Position numbers and translations under genes: made by a program. Below are positions 11,401 to 24,843 of a stretch of DNA of 64,000 nucleotides, piece after piece. Source of the DNA: Phytoseiulus persimilis (Eukaryota > Arthropoda > Arachnida > Mesostigmata > Phytoseiidae); assembly GCA_037576195.1 (NCBI GenBank), contig CM075102.1:50774745-50838744 (forward strand). The letters run 5' to 3'. The notes beneath the pieces were generated by a model that was given only the letters and a program-made list of their open reading frames with translations, was not told where the DNA came from and did not search any database. Within the stretch, counting starts at the first letter, position 1, and every line of letters begins with the position of its first letter.

Positions 11401-14400
11401 CACATTCCGATGAAGCTGGTTCCGTTCACCGACTCCAACATTTTGACCAGGACATGGGTCGATAATTAAAAATTTCGGAGTTCCGGCTCAGGCGCTTGGC
11501 TCATGGGTTCTTCAGAGCTTCATCACTGATGAGGGGCTTCGGTAACTTCTGACTCAAACAACGTCTTCATCACCGATTTCTCTCTGTTCCTCGTTCGATT
11601 CGAAGAGCTCGTGGCCAGTAGCTGCTCTGATGAATATTCGCAACCCTCCGCCCATCCCTCCATGAAGTCCTGGAAGCCATTATGATAATCGGGGCGAATC
11701 TGCGGAGGACCGGAGGAAATTTCGCGAAGAGAATTGTTTTTCCGTGACCGTTGATTCTCATTCTTCAACCACAGCTCAAGGATCATGGTTTTGTGCTTCT
11801 TCAGTCTTGATTCTTAATCCCGCCTGGTGTCAAGTCTCCATCACTCATCGGTCGCGAACTGCATCATATCGCTTCCACCGCATGAAGAGGCGTGGACGGT
11901 GTCGAGACATTCTCCGCATGGGAGAATATTGTTTACAGTCATCTTGGAATGCTGGATCTCAACGACATTAGCGCAACCTATATAGCGGTTTCGGAGTGTT
12001 GCCACTGTGCCACCTATTCCTGGTGGCCAATTCCACCATCCCACGAGTCATTTGCGAGTGCCACTATGTGATCGTCATCGGTTTCCGAGGTCCCCCGGTC
12101 CATGTTGGATTTTGCAACCCAAACGCTCGAAGGGCATCTGAGTCTCCTCTTGAATCACTCCAGCGGACTGACGATATCGGAGATCCCCTCTTCATGGACC
12201 ACGGGTTCGATGTCGCGTCCTTGGAGTTGCTCGTTCAAAAGTTCAAGCTCCTCGAAGATCGCGTTCAGACAAGTGGAATCGACTCTGCGCTTTGCGCACC
12301 ATCTCCAGGATTCCCTGGCACTCAGGCGAATCAATTTCGAAATCTCAGCAAGCCAAAGCCAAGGGCTCGCAAGTACCAGTTGACTTACGGGCGGAACGAG
12401 CGATTTCCAAAATATGCCGTGACCTCTCGAAGCACGCCGATACGGGGAGAGAATCAAACGACCGACCGGAAACGCTGGCACGCTACTGCCTGTAGCTGCC
12501 ACAGCTTACCGCTAGCGACCTACGAGCCGGCAAGCGTCCGAACCCACAGACATCTTCGGTGTTCTTTCTTCGCTTCCTCCTCTCACTGGTGACACAGCGA
12601 GTGCTACGATGGCTGCACTCATCTGGCCTGCTTAGCCACGAGATTTCATCGTGTCCGAAGAAAGCTCTCAGCCTTAAAGAATCCAGCGCTGCAAATAAGT
12701 TTATGCGCGGCCTTTAGCGGAGCTCCACCCCTTGCTCCGCCCAATGGCCTTCAAAGTTCTGCTTGTCTGCTACGTTTCCGTTCGTAACACGTTGCTTCAC
12801 CGCCGCCCTCTGATGCAGTCGAGCTTCTCCCGAAAAGCGAAAAAAACGCTGAACGAGATCACCTCTGCTTCATCCTGGGAAAGCAACTCTCGGATACCCT
12901 CAGAATCCGGCCTCGGCACTGCTGTAATGACTACACGAGCTCCGAGCTCGAGAAAATCGCAACAGCCTCAAATCCTTTTTTGCCTGAGTCCTACTGAGTC
13001 CTACCGCGATGTGAGACACCGGGGAGCATACTACTCTATGGCATTTAAAGTGTTCCATAAGCCGTACGGAAAGCCGTCGACCAGATAGCAACGAACGGGC
13101 GAGGAAACAGACACACACACACATCTGAGTCGATGTATGATCAGATAGCAACACTATGAATGTAGATTGAACGAAGTGCTTCTCAGAGCTCGGCGAGAAC
13201 GGGGATTATCCTGACTGGATTGATCCTAAGGTCGACTCATCCTCCCTTTTCTGTAAGTTCATTCTGGTTCAGAATGAATTTTTCTCTCCTGCAGAGTTGG
13301 AGTCCAACTTCGATGCGTTCGAACATTACTGAATCAACAGATGATCTTCGAACGCATGCGTAGCGATAAGTGCTGGGCATGCTGTGAGCTCCGGCGAACT
13401 CACTCAGAAGCGTGAACAGCGCCAGACAGACTCGGAGTCGCGATGCTTTGGAACAATTTGGATTGCCTCTGAAACGTTACGGAATGGGCTGAATATTGTT
13501 TCGAACGGGAAACGTGGATCACAGCGACAGCCTGGCATGGAAACATTCATGTAGACGCTCAGCCTCGCAACATATTCTGTCTATATTGGACACCGTTCCT
13601 GCTGGCAATGCGGAGCAACGCGGACGACGTCTAGCAGCTCGATTGGCGACGAGAAAAGGAAAACCGGAGCGTCTGAGAAGCAGAAGATCGTAAAATGTGA
13701 CGAAAATATCAAACATGGTTGAGAGGGGGAAATACGCCAAACGACAGCATCCAGAAAAACGTTTCAAACTTTCCATCAAGCCAATTTAATCACGAAACGT
13801 CGAATGGAGGAATCGCCGTTCGTGGATGCGTACTTTGATGCCGGCACGCACGCACGCACGAACCGCTTCAATGTCGGCCGTTCGGGATCCTAATTTTTCA
13901 AGCGGTTCCGATTGTCCGAAATATTCGGCTCAACGGCGGTGCCAGGACTCGTCGGTTGATGAGAGGAGGAGATCGGGCATGAAGTTACCGAAACAGAGGG
14001 AATACTGAAATGTGCATCAAATTTTGGGCGGAGAAGACGCAAGCTGACAGGCCCCAGTGTAGCTCAGGGCTGATTTCTTTCCTTCATCCCTGTCTCCAAC
14101 AGAAGTCGACCCGGAACGCTAGACGACGACGGTTTTGCTTGCGTGCCCAGGAGAGGTTACTCTTCCCACTGGCGACACTTCTTCAAGAACAATGAGAGGC
14201 TTTATACATCGCGCCATGACAACGTTTCCTATAAAATCAGAAAACAGTGACTGGCGCTGCCTGCTCGCTATCGCTGCTTGCTCGAGCTTGCGGCTCGGCT
14301 CTCTGAGTAGCGGTCCGGTGTAAAAATGGCCGGCTCAAAGTCCGACTGACAACCGCGGCTTCCACTCCGGCAGCTACTGTTGAAATCCAAGAAGTAGTTC

Positions 14401-17400
14401 ATCATTCTCGAACGAGAGAATCAGACCATAATAAAACCACGAGTGCAGTTCCAGCTCGAAAAGAATTCTTCCGATCCCGTCAAGCGTGCCACGCACGAGG
14501 TTTTGTGATGGAGCCAAGTTCTACGATTCCGTCCGTCCCGAATAGGAAGTCCACGGAAAATTCCGGAGGGCGCCCATTCCTCAATTCTAAGAATAGCTGA
14601 GATCAGATGTTCCAATATTCGATGGACCCCGAGGGTTTCTTTTTCAACAGATGTATGAAGGAACCGGAACAGCCATCGCATCAGATGCTGCTTCGATCGT
14701 CAACCATCACTGGTCGGAAATGCGTCGCAACTCTGAATGCAGAATGTACAAATTAAATGAATGGTAGAATCCGCCAATATGATAGGGAACGTCTAGAATT
14801 GTACCTGTCCGTGACATACGTGATCAGAATCGGAATCACGGATGCAATTAACGATTAACATAGATAAACTTCAGGAGATGCCTACATTTATACACCATGG
14901 GAATACGAGAATGCTATCGATGGCAGTCGCCGTGTTCGCTAGTTATTCCTGGAAAATCCTTTTCGGATCCAGCCCGCCACGAGCATGCTGCGTTGATTGT
15001 CCTCCCGATTCCGAGAGTTGCAACTCAACGTGCACGTGACAACTGCGTGGGTCAACTTAGCTCGGAACAATTTTTTTCAGGGCTGTCAGGATAAGTACCT
15101 CCCTTATCTCATCCGTTCGATATCTTCTCGGGATGGTGGTTCATCCCTATCGGAGCTGCGGCCCACCATTCGTCAGAGGATGTTGGTGTCATAAAACTGT
15201 TCAACGACCACGATATTCATGGTAATGTCGCACTGTAAGAACCGACAACATGCATTCGATGGAAGCTTGGTTCTACACCACGGATACTTGCTTCCAGATG
15301 TTCAATTGTTCCGTACCGTCTCGTACTGGAAGGGTGACGAGGAGTCATTCCAGGACTCCAAACGAAGGAGGTCGTTAACTCGCTTACTCGGGCAATCCGG
15401 GCTCGTCGCAACGAAGGAATGAAGGAACGATGATCGAATGTCTAACCCACACAATTTCCGGAATTCTATCCCTTTCACACGGCTCAGATGTTTGTCAGTC
15501 GAATGAGGCATACCCGCTCACACACTCGAAGGGCTCGCCTGAGGGGAACTGGAGTATGTGACCACAGGAATCAGCACTTGCAGGCCAGCCTTCAAATCAG
15601 GCGATCAGTAGGCAGCCTTATTGGAAAGGATAGCTATCTCCAAAGCCCGCTGTTTCTCTCCAACCGCAATAATCCGTTTAAGGGCTTGCACGATGGACCT
15701 CTCGTGGACCTTAGGAATTGCTTTCCAATGATCAGCATTCAGCACCCGTGAGAAAAGGATCAGGCACGTATCTAGTTCTGGCTGATGATTGTTCGCAAGC
15801 GGGTGCCCAGGATCCGAATTGGGTGGACGCCGAAATCGCTCCATCAAGCGGGTACCCTCGGTGACATTTTGAAATATTGAATCTTCAGGCTGGACGTCTA
15901 TCTTTCATAGTACGAATCTGAGAGCTTGAGGAGGGGCTGAGGCCTCGCTGGCCTCAGCGTGCTCACGCCACTGATTTTTGATAGATGCAAATGCAGGTCT
16001 CCCATTTATAAGTTGGAGCTCTCCGCTTCGGAGACCCTCTTCAATCGATCTACAACTATCGGATTCGGTCATTCCCACCTTGGCCGGGATGTTTTCATTC
16101 GACTTCGAAAGACCATCGAAATCAGCAGTCAGGTGTGATGAGAGCACCACGAAGGCCTCTCGAAACGACGCTTGAAACAAAAGCCAAGTTGAATACCCGA
16201 CGCTGGCAGAATAACTGCACGAAATGGTGTGCATAATAATACCGACGCCGTGGACGGAGATGGAACATCAAAGTCGCAGTCTGCTGAGGACGGACGGATC
16301 GGAACGAAAAACCAACGAGAGCAGCAACAGGCTACGAGCGAGCGAGGACCGAACAGTAAATGCCAATTTAGTTTCTTTCGTGTGCCGCTTTCTTTCCATT
16401 TCAGACTGTGGTCTCTTTCTTCGCCACTCCGGCGTCGTTGTTGTCGTGGCTGTTTTTTTTTCTTTTCTTCATCGTAAACTTTCAGCATTTGGCGACAACC
16501 GGCGCCAATTTCAAATAAAATACGTCTGGCTGGATTGAAAATAAAATGGGCCAGCGACACCGTCGACCGGAATACAGCATCACTATTGCGGGGAGTTAGC
16601 GAAGACACCGCGTAGCACCGATCCCGTCGGAATGATGAGGAAAATCATCCCAGAGATGAGGCTCACGTAAGAGGCAGGCCCTCCGAGAGAAGTTCAAATC
16701 ATAACATCCGAGAGGATTCTGAATTCGAATCCGAATGAATGTAACCGAACATTTGCCCCAAAATTCAGCGAGGGCACCCGAGAGCTGTGTGTGTCCTCGT
16801 GGGAGCGGGCGTTTGGCTGTCACCCAGCAAACTAGGTGGGTCAACGAACAGAGGCAGGGAGGAGTTTGTTGAGAACTTCTATCACATCGGACAGCGTCCG
16901 ACCGACAACGTCCGTCGTGCATGACTGAGTGGGGTGTTTGTGAGCGCTTTTGGCCATCGCAGTGTGTCCGTGCGCGCGCATGAGTATCTCGCGAACTTAC
17001 GACAGAGTGGAGCGATACGGCTGAGTCTCAGTCAACCGGCTGGCAAACAGGCGGGCGGTCCTTTCGTTTGCTGCTCGCTCATTCGGACGAAGTTGGATCG
17101 CGAATTTTCGGATTCCGCTCACGCGCCGTTCGCAGCAACGCTCAAAGGACGCGACCGGAACTGGGAAAACGCACGACATGCGCAGTAGCCACTACCGTCT
17201 CAAAATAACACGCGAGCGAGAGCTCAACCTGCGACGCGGGGCTGGCGGAAAAGTTACGGTGGCTCGCGCGCGAGCGTCCGAGTCGCTGGCAAGTTCCAGT
17301 GTCGCTCTGGCTGATGCTGATCTGCGAAAGTCGAAAGTAACCCCCTTGTTCGCCATAACTGCTGTCTCATTCGGCGTTTCGTCTCTTCTTCAGAAGCCGT

Positions 17401-20400
17401 TGGAGATGCTCGCTCGAGTCGCAGTCAGTTCTCCGAGCTGCCAATCAAACAGAAACTCAACGTCGCGTCCTACACTCATTGCAGAACCGGTCCGCGAATG
17501 TATCCGACAGCGTTTGCATGATACACGGGCTAGTTGGAAGGGTTTTTGTATGCGCCGATTCGGCGTGATCCCTCCAACCGCAACAGTTGACATACACATC
17601 AATAGAACATTGGAAATAATATCTGCGAGTCGGTTCGCTGTGCTGCATGCAGCAGGCGGCAGTGATGAAATCTATTGCCGGTGTTGCCGTCGCTGTCCTT
17701 CCCTTGGTTAGATTTTACGATCATCCGAGAATAGTGGTCTTCGTCGACGTTCTGGTTGCCGCCGTTGCGGTGTCGGTGGCAGCGGCTCTCTCGCAGCAGC
17801 AGCAGCAGCAACGCCGTCAGCCAAAGCAGGAACGGAACCAACGCGATCAACACCGGCAGCAGTGGTAGAAAGGTAATGGCTGGATGGTTGGCGCGCGCTT
17901 CGTTGGCTCAATTAAATTTCACAAAGACAGACATCACCATCATCAGCAGCAACGCGATCCAGTGACTATCGTAGCGGCAGCCGAGTAGACGAGTGTTTTT
18001 TTATTGCAGTCGCATACTAAGTGCCAAAGCACAACAAAGCACAGAAGTACGTCGTCAGACGGACAGTATTTGCAGACTCACTCAGGTAGTCCGTTCGTGA
18101 GTCCGTTTTCCTCCCCTCTCTCGTTCGTCAGTCGACTAATTGTTTTGCATTTCAGAAATTACATTCACGGCAGAAGTCTCTCCTGCGGTCGTCCGAGGCA
18201 AACAATTCAACCACCTCAATGAGCACCGAGGCTTGCAGCTCGAAAACAACGGGCAACATTTCAACGGCGGCCCTCGAAGAGATGTTGTGAGGTTTTATGG
18301 CCGAGTTGTGGAATGATTTCATCAATAAATCCTCGCCTGAATAATAGAAGTATACGGAACGTCACCACGGCGCCACTTCTCGCGGAAGAGCGAAGGAGCT
18401 ACGTAAAGTACAGCTTCGAAATAACGAGCTGATCGTAACAAAGATAGGACGACCGAAGAGGAACTGAACGCGATGAGAAGCATTCATGACTGTATTCCAT
18501 CTTGGAAGTCAGAAGATGAACCGAGATATGAATCGGAGAAGCAATCGGATCGGATGGAAACGAATGTCGCCACTGCAGCATCTCAGGACACGCGTTGATG
18601 ATGAGGCATGAGACGCTGTGGGCTTATCCATAGGGCACTCGCCAACTGAGAACCGAGAAGCTCGTAAAGCAAAGTTGCAACTGGTGGCAGGGCTGCAACC
18701 CGTCGGTGGTGTTTGGCGTTCGCTACTTCCAATAAAATAAAAAGTGTAACACTTATTGGCGGTCGCGGGTCCGAATAGATAGATATCTAACGCAACAACA
18801 AGAACCCTCAAAGTGCTTCGTGGGTTTGGATTAGGGTCGTGGTGATCGTTCGTTCGCTGTCGGCTGGCTGACTGACTGGCAAGCGAGCTCGCATGCCAGC
18901 CACCCGCCTTTTCCATCCGCTGCCATGCCCCGAGCTCGGACCAGCAAGCTCGGACCTCACAAATCTCGCTGAGCAAGTCGTTAGAAGAGCCGCCGCTCCA
19001 TCAGGATGACGTTCATCGCGGTCGACGTGGAACTTTCGCACCCTGCAAACTTTCTGGTGGCATACCTGTCATCTGACATGCTTGCTAAACGCACTGACCA
19101 GCTCCTGCTGATCATTTGTTTGAACGAACCCGATCGTTAAATACTTGATGATAGACAACTGGAGCACCACTGAATCCATCCCGGTCGGTAGCGAGGCTTT
19201 GATGCACAGATAAAGATGAATTTTTGCCGAATCTCGATGTTCCGAAGCGCGACTTTCGCACGCAAAAGTCGGAGTGGGTTTGGTTGGGATATGCAAAAAA
19301 CTTGCCAGAGCTAAAGCTGCACGACGAGCAGCTGGACAGCGACTGGTACAGCTCTAACGAGAACCACGTTGCTATAGAAAAGGTGGTTGAAGCAGTGGCC
19401 GCGGCGGTAGCGGCAGTATTATCCTATAAACTGTCATGAGCAGCACGGGAAGCGGTAGTGGCTTCTGCTGCCTTTTCGGCTCACTCAAGCTGCCGAGGCT
19501 GCGGCTGTTGCTTCCAACGTCACGTATTACGGATTATGGTCACAGTGGGCCACCTCACCAGGGTCGAAGAGAAGCCTGGCTGCTGTGAGAAGATTAATTT
19601 TCTAATGTTGCATTGTTCGTAGTAGCGTCCTCTCGAATTCAACTGATACGGTGATAAGTGCCGTATCAGTACTATTTCAAATCAACACCGATCCGTATCA
19701 GGTCCCGGAATCATGATCTAAACTTGACACTCATCTGTTGTTGACGCTATGATTTACTAACCGATCGTTGTAGCGCGGTTGTTCTGTCAACTGTACTGTT
19801 TACTCGACGTGGTACGAGACGAGGAACGCATGCGACTTAGGCTTGAGCTATACACCGATCAGAAAAAAGCAATCTCCATAACCTCGAGGTCACGTCCTCC
19901 CGGAAGTTAAGAACCATGCCTGGAGCCCCGAAGGCACGAGAAGGTGCACCCTCGGCGAGTGATTTCGAAAACAGTGCTGCGCGGTGTTCGTGTCTGCTAA
20001 GCTCGCGGTATTCCTGACAAGGCTGCGGTTTTTCCTCGCTAAGCAGAGCCAATTACAGCGGATTAAGGAACTACAAGTCAGTGAATGAGCGACTGGCAAA
20101 CAGAGCGGCGTGCAGGTCGGTCGTACCAAGGAGTCGGGCAGGCATGGATAGACTGCCGGCTAGCGTCACCGATGAAGTTCTAGCTAGACAGAATTTACAG
20201 ATGCTATCGTCGCAGCATCACACGCACACAGTACACCTCCTGCGGCGATCGCTAAGCCACTGCAGGTCACTCGCTGCCGACAGCGAACAACAGATTTTCA
20301 TCTTTGTAACTTCAGCGGTCACCGATAATTGGTCATGAATGAGGCAGTTTCCTCTCTTGGCGAAGGCAAAACAGCCTCGTGCAATCCAGAGGACGTTCAA

Positions 20401-23400
20401 GATTCGGACACCCACCTGCTGCGAACTGCTCGCCGAGGGCACCGGCGGTGTTGAAGAACTTCCGTTGACTGCGCGCTTTAACAACGATGAAGTTGATGAA
20501 GGCGACGATAGGGGCACTGAAGACGCGACTGACGCAGCTAATGCCAGCGGCGACGCACTCGACGACGGTGGACTCTGATGACTCCTGGCTGGAGGTCTGT
20601 TCGAGCCATTCATTTTCGTATACAAACCGCAGGCATTGCATAGATAATGGCCCGCCATATCCCTCCGCCACAGTGGGGTTGACACTGCGCCACAGTTCAC
20701 ACATTCCTTTGAGTCTTGATAGTAGTCGATGTATGCTGGATCTGAATAGATAAACGGTCATTAGTTACTGAGTTGCGCAGCCCCATTCGTAACCATAGAT
20801 AAACTCCGACGATTTCACTCATTTCCATTCGTCCGAGCAGGGCTGAACAACAAAACGCTGCTGGAGGTATTCCATAAGGGCGCCTGAGCGTTCCATTTTT
20901 TCGCACGGGGTGAGCTGTCGCTATCGATCGAGAAAGTGAGAGAGAGTGTGAGAATCTGCAGCCCTCGACGACATCCGAAACCTCTCCACGACAAAGTCTC
21001 GGGCATGGAGTCTCGGGCCGGGTCCGACATGAGGCTCGTTTAGAACATGTTTTTTTTCCTGTGAGACTTCTGAAGATCATCTTGATCTTCGTTGTGGCGA
21101 TCTAATCGAAATAGTAAATCACCGGGCCTTTCAGAGCTCGAGTTGGCTCGACATCCATCCTGATTGCCCGCGCAGCCAAGCGTTTATCCGTGTAGTTTCC
21201 TCTTCATGGCCAAACCACTCCGAGCTGATACATTGAGCAGGCCTTAATCAATGAGGGGGGAGAAATATTCGACGGCGGACACAAAGAGTGGCAAAAGGAC
21301 GAAGAGGAACCGCGGAAGTCCGACGAACGATCGTACGCGAATTATTCAACACGCCAGCCAGATGAATGGACAAAGGGCTCCGAATTCACATCATCACCTC
21401 GCTGGACTGGTAGTCCGTTCCTCAGATAACGTCTGGGATCGTTCTCAGGCAAGCCGTTTTAGTTAATTTCCTCAACAGCCGTCGGTTCCATTGAGAAACC
21501 TCAGACGGCAACTCGAACGGGCGCCAGACGTGTTTCGTTCACTTTTTCGGAGTGTCCTGAGCTTTGAGACGCGACGCCTATCAGTGACTCAATTCCGTCT
21601 TTCAGTCTTCCTGTCTGTCCGTGAGTGGGGAGGCAGTTGACGCTATCGAACTGGACCAGCGGAAGAAGAGTCGAAAGGCGACTGTCGAAACGCCATCGTT
21701 AGATAAGAATCCTCCCTCTCTGGAGGCCGGTTCGACGCTCGGCCGAACGGCTCCGAACGGTTGCGGCTCCGGCTTGTTTGGTTACTGACCAGCGGACTCG
21801 AGCCCGAGCTAACCAGGGACAAGTTCGCCGGCTTCCTCCCATCCTTCCCTCCCTCTGGCAGTCAACCTGCCCACTGGTCTGCCCGGCGTTCTATCCGCCA
21901 GATCACCGATATGGACGGGCCGAGAAACCCCGGTCAACTCGCTGAAGGTCGATTGGCTCAGTCGCTGAGGCAGAACTTCCGCAAGGTCGCTGCGGCGAAC
22001 GAATTTCATGCAGGACTCAATTATTTGCAAGCGAAGCGGCGAAGGAGCTTCCAGCGAGCAGTTCGGACAGAACGAGAAAGCCACGACGTTCCCTCACTGT
22101 CGAGCCCGAGAGTTATCCTGGCGGTCGAATGGCACGCCAGCCAGCCAGCCGGTCTGGCAGTCAGTCAATCGCCCGTCTGGATAGTATATCTGGCAATCCA
22201 GACGACACCGAGTGCAGTGGCCCATTCGGTATGAGCGGCATCGATCCTTTTTGAGCGAGATTCTTCAAGGCGGCGACATCCAGTCTGAAGATGGCCAGAA
22301 TTCGAACTTCATACGTTGCTCAGCTCAGGGGTCACCATAAACCGGCAGAGCGATTTAGTTTCTCTTCCTCCCGCTCACTGACTGTCTCTGTTCGCTCCTT
22401 TTCGCCAGACTTGGTTCGATATCTCTAATCAATGATCCTATCTCGCGTAATGATCTAAATTGGCCTCAGAGAGAACGAAACACCAGCCAGCGAGCCAAGC
22501 CGCCAGCCAGTTAGTCAAAGCAAGTCTGGATGCCTGACAACCGTCAACCAGCCGCTAGAAGTCGAGTTGAGGAAACCAAAAAAACGGGTCTCATCATTAT
22601 TCGGCAGCTCGGAGGAGAGTTTCCAGCGAGCGGGCCGTACTGCGCTGTTTGATGGATCTGTTCTAAGGCTTCAGCAGCACACGAATCCATGAGCCTTCAA
22701 CAGGCTTTCTTCCCCTGACCCTGGCCGTACGTATGAACGTCGAGCCGAGCAAAAATCCAAAGCGGATCCGTGAGCTCATAGGACTCGAGCTCCTTCTCGC
22801 GTCGTTTGCTCATCTCACACTTCGAGTGGTTCCGTACTCTTCCGCAATATTGTCTTTGGCCTTCCCGTCGGGAAACGGAGGCTCTGCTAGAGGAACAGGA
22901 GCTCTTTTAGACACGCATGCAAGCCGACTTGCAGGCGTCAGTTCATAAGAAGGCGCGAACACCTCTCGACTTGAGGTAACCCGACCTAGTCCCTCGAGTC
23001 GCATTCCCAACGCGGAAAGGGGGCACTGCTCGCTTGCTCTGCGCTCACGATAAGCAAATTTTCCGATGATAACGGGTCCACCGGCTCCATAGCCGACCGA
23101 CCGAACGACCGACCGGCCAGCCAAACAAACAAACAAATAGCTTCTTCGCCGGACTGATGAGCTAGCCGTGCGTCAAAATGTTCGCTGGTTCATCGGTATG
23201 ACTGGTTGACCGAAAAGAAAGTCCCAGCTCCTCTGAAAACCCAACAGTACAAATGGAAGCGACAGTTGCAGCGGCTGGGGCCATTGAATCTAGCGACCCT
23301 AGATAAACGACAACGGTCGGTCAGCTGTGCGCGTCTGTTTGTAGCTGATGGGGTACAGAGAGGGACTGATAACGAAAAATTTGCATTAGGCGTCACCGGC

Positions 23401-24843
23401 AAACCAGCTCGTCAGTTGAGCGTTCGAGCAAGCCACCAACCGCCCGATTAGGCGGAAAACGAGCTCAGCCGCAGACACTATTTCCAAGCAACGTTGTTGA
23501 CTGGCTTGCGGACGAATAATTTTCAGTTGTACGTCGGCCCACAAATAACCACCGGGGAACGAATGTGCGCCCCGGTATGTGTCGAGCGACGGGGGGATGA
23601 CAACGAGAAGCAACCCGTTTTTCATTATCCACGAGAGGTCATTCGACGTCTGTGGGATAAAACCACCTCCTCCCCTGCTGCGGAGCAATGCGTCCAATCT
23701 CATGGGGAGCCCAACAGAACTCAGATCTAGCGGCAGTTTGTCTCGACAGTCCAGATTGTGCAATGTAGCCGCTCGAATAAGTGTAGGTCGGTCGCAAGGC
23801 GTTGGACTCCCAAAAACCTCGGTATCCATGGTGATCACTTCAAACAAAAGTCTCACCGCGGATCATACCATTGCAACTTGAACGATTTCAAATCGGAGGG
23901 GAACATCAGGAAGTCGTCTGACGAGTATGACGCCTGGAGCTGTTTGGAATCGACGGCTACAAGTTCTCCTATCAAAAACCTCTGCATTGAGGGAGGAGAA
24001 GGAACAGATCCTCCCGCGAGACGAAACCCGGTTCATTCACGCGCTGAAAGGGTCCATCGTAGAGTTGGTCCTCAATACTTACCCATCGGCATTCCCAGAG
24101 GGTTGGTAGCGGCTGGATATCCTGAGAAGCCCGTTGGGTCGTAACCCTGAGCGGGCCATCCGATGACTCCATGACTTTCCAACGAACGCACATTCGAACT
24201 AGCTGTTTGATAGGGTTGGCCGTTGTATGTCACGTAACTGGAAGGCTCCATCTCAAAGTCAATCGCGCACTGGGGCTTCAAACACTGAAGCATTCCAGGC
24301 CTCACGGCGATCGGCACCTCAGAAGATCCAACGTCCACTTGATACTGTAGTAGTTGTTGTTGCTGCTGCTTGGGAGCGGGTTCCTGGTTTAGCTGTTGTT
24401 GCTGCTCCTGCTGTTGTTGTCCTGTATGTTGAACAACAACAACAACAGTACGGTCCCTTATCGGATCCCCTCCAGGAGGGATGATAGGAGCGGCGTCGAC
24501 ACTGGTTTGATAACAAGACAACGTGTTATCTCCACCACCCGCAGAACTGATATGGCGAGCAGCAGAAACTGAATGTGGCGGATTGTCGTCCAACAGTGGC
24601 TCTGTCGCTGCTGCTGCTGCGGCGGCGGCTATTGGTACTACTACCGCAGCTTGTGGCGGTTGCTGTTCCCGCTGCCGTTGCCGAGCCGACGGCGACGAAG
24701 AGGGGCCAACCCAACGTTCCGTTTCTCTCTCGCCGCCAGTGGTCGAGGACGCCGGCGCCGAGCGTTGCTCTGTCGCAGCAGCATACGCGGGAGGCGGAGT
24801 TCCCCCGGAACCAGGCGGGACTTGATGGAGAGGAGGTGCACAT
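8405..24843 (-). CDS. GATA-type zinc-finger transcription factor, GATA4/5/6 class
   Basis: Nuclear regulator with two GATA fingers. Coding exons in transcript order: 24843-24083, 20741-20416, 10054-9926, 9109-8854, 8703-8405; phases agree throughout and give at least 589 residues. The 5' exon opens at a tttcag acceptor in phase 2, so a further upstream exon with the start codon is missing from this model. It is low complexity (Ala run, Gln runs) and ends [13 protein letters not shown]. Exon 2 has the N finger: [17 protein letters not shown] then [16 protein letters not shown]. Exon 3 has the C finger: [15 protein letters not shown] then [16 protein letters not shown]. Exon 4 gives the basic tail [20 protein letters not shown]. 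The words [16 protein letters not shown] and TRKRKPK point to the GATA4/5/6 (serpent, grain, GATAe) class rather than pannier. The linker between fingers is odd: about 73 residues of Ser, Pro and Ala instead of the short basic PLIKPxRRLS type. Intron 3 is 10.4 kb while others in the window are near 100 bp. Confidence 0.9.
9405..9639. mobile_element. Non-autonomous hAT-type MITE, 235 bp
   Basis: Terminal inverted repeats of 14 bp (CAGTGGTTCTCAAA at the left, its reverse complement at the right) are flanked on both sides by the same 8 bp, acctagag (9397-9404 and 9640-9647). An 8 bp duplication with CAGTG... ends is the mark of the hAT superfamily. It has no coding capacity. Inside are two copies of a ggtcgac/gtcgacc palindrome; the right-hand one is a perfect 25 bp dyad with a single central base (9584-9608). 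The element sits in the GATA intron between the C-finger and basic-tail exons, and the perfect ends and duplication suggest a fairly recent insertion. Confidence 0.88.
10055..20415. other. 10.4 kb intron between the two GATA finger exons
   Basis: No named gene inside. It contains a (CA)n run near 13111-13124, a (CAG)5 run near 17799 and a few 90-120 codon frames without a family (for example 11523-11786 and 12155-12502, both minus). An intron this long in a developmental regulator usually holds enhancers or an alternative promoter; I cannot point to one from sequence alone. Confidence 0.5.
20742..24082. other. 3.3 kb GATA intron rich in short GCCA/GACC repeats
   Basis: Between the 5' coding exon and the N-finger exon. 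Clusters of simple words such as gccagccagcc (about 22137) and gaccgaccg (about 23094-23118) recur, along with gtcagtcag runs. No coding exon is recognised. Confidence 0.45.

Noticed and set aside
11523-12502. Minus-strand frames in the large GATA intron ([16 protein letters not shown] and [15 protein letters not shown])
   Set aside because: They look protein-like locally, but no start, consistent splicing or known domain supports a gene.
17790-17820. (CAG)n run as a polyglutamine exon
   Set aside because: It lies in the GATA intron with no flanking splice sites or domain and is a simple microsatellite.
19642-19670. 10 bp hairpin with TGATAAG, a GATA-binding word, in its loop, inside the GATA intron
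   Set aside because: Arms of 10 bp with a 9-base loop are expected about once per window by chance, and single GATA words are common; no cluster was seen.
19900-19930. Match to the 5S rRNA word cccggaagttaag
   Set aside because: Only about 14 bases match; the rest of 5S rRNA, including other internal control elements, is absent.
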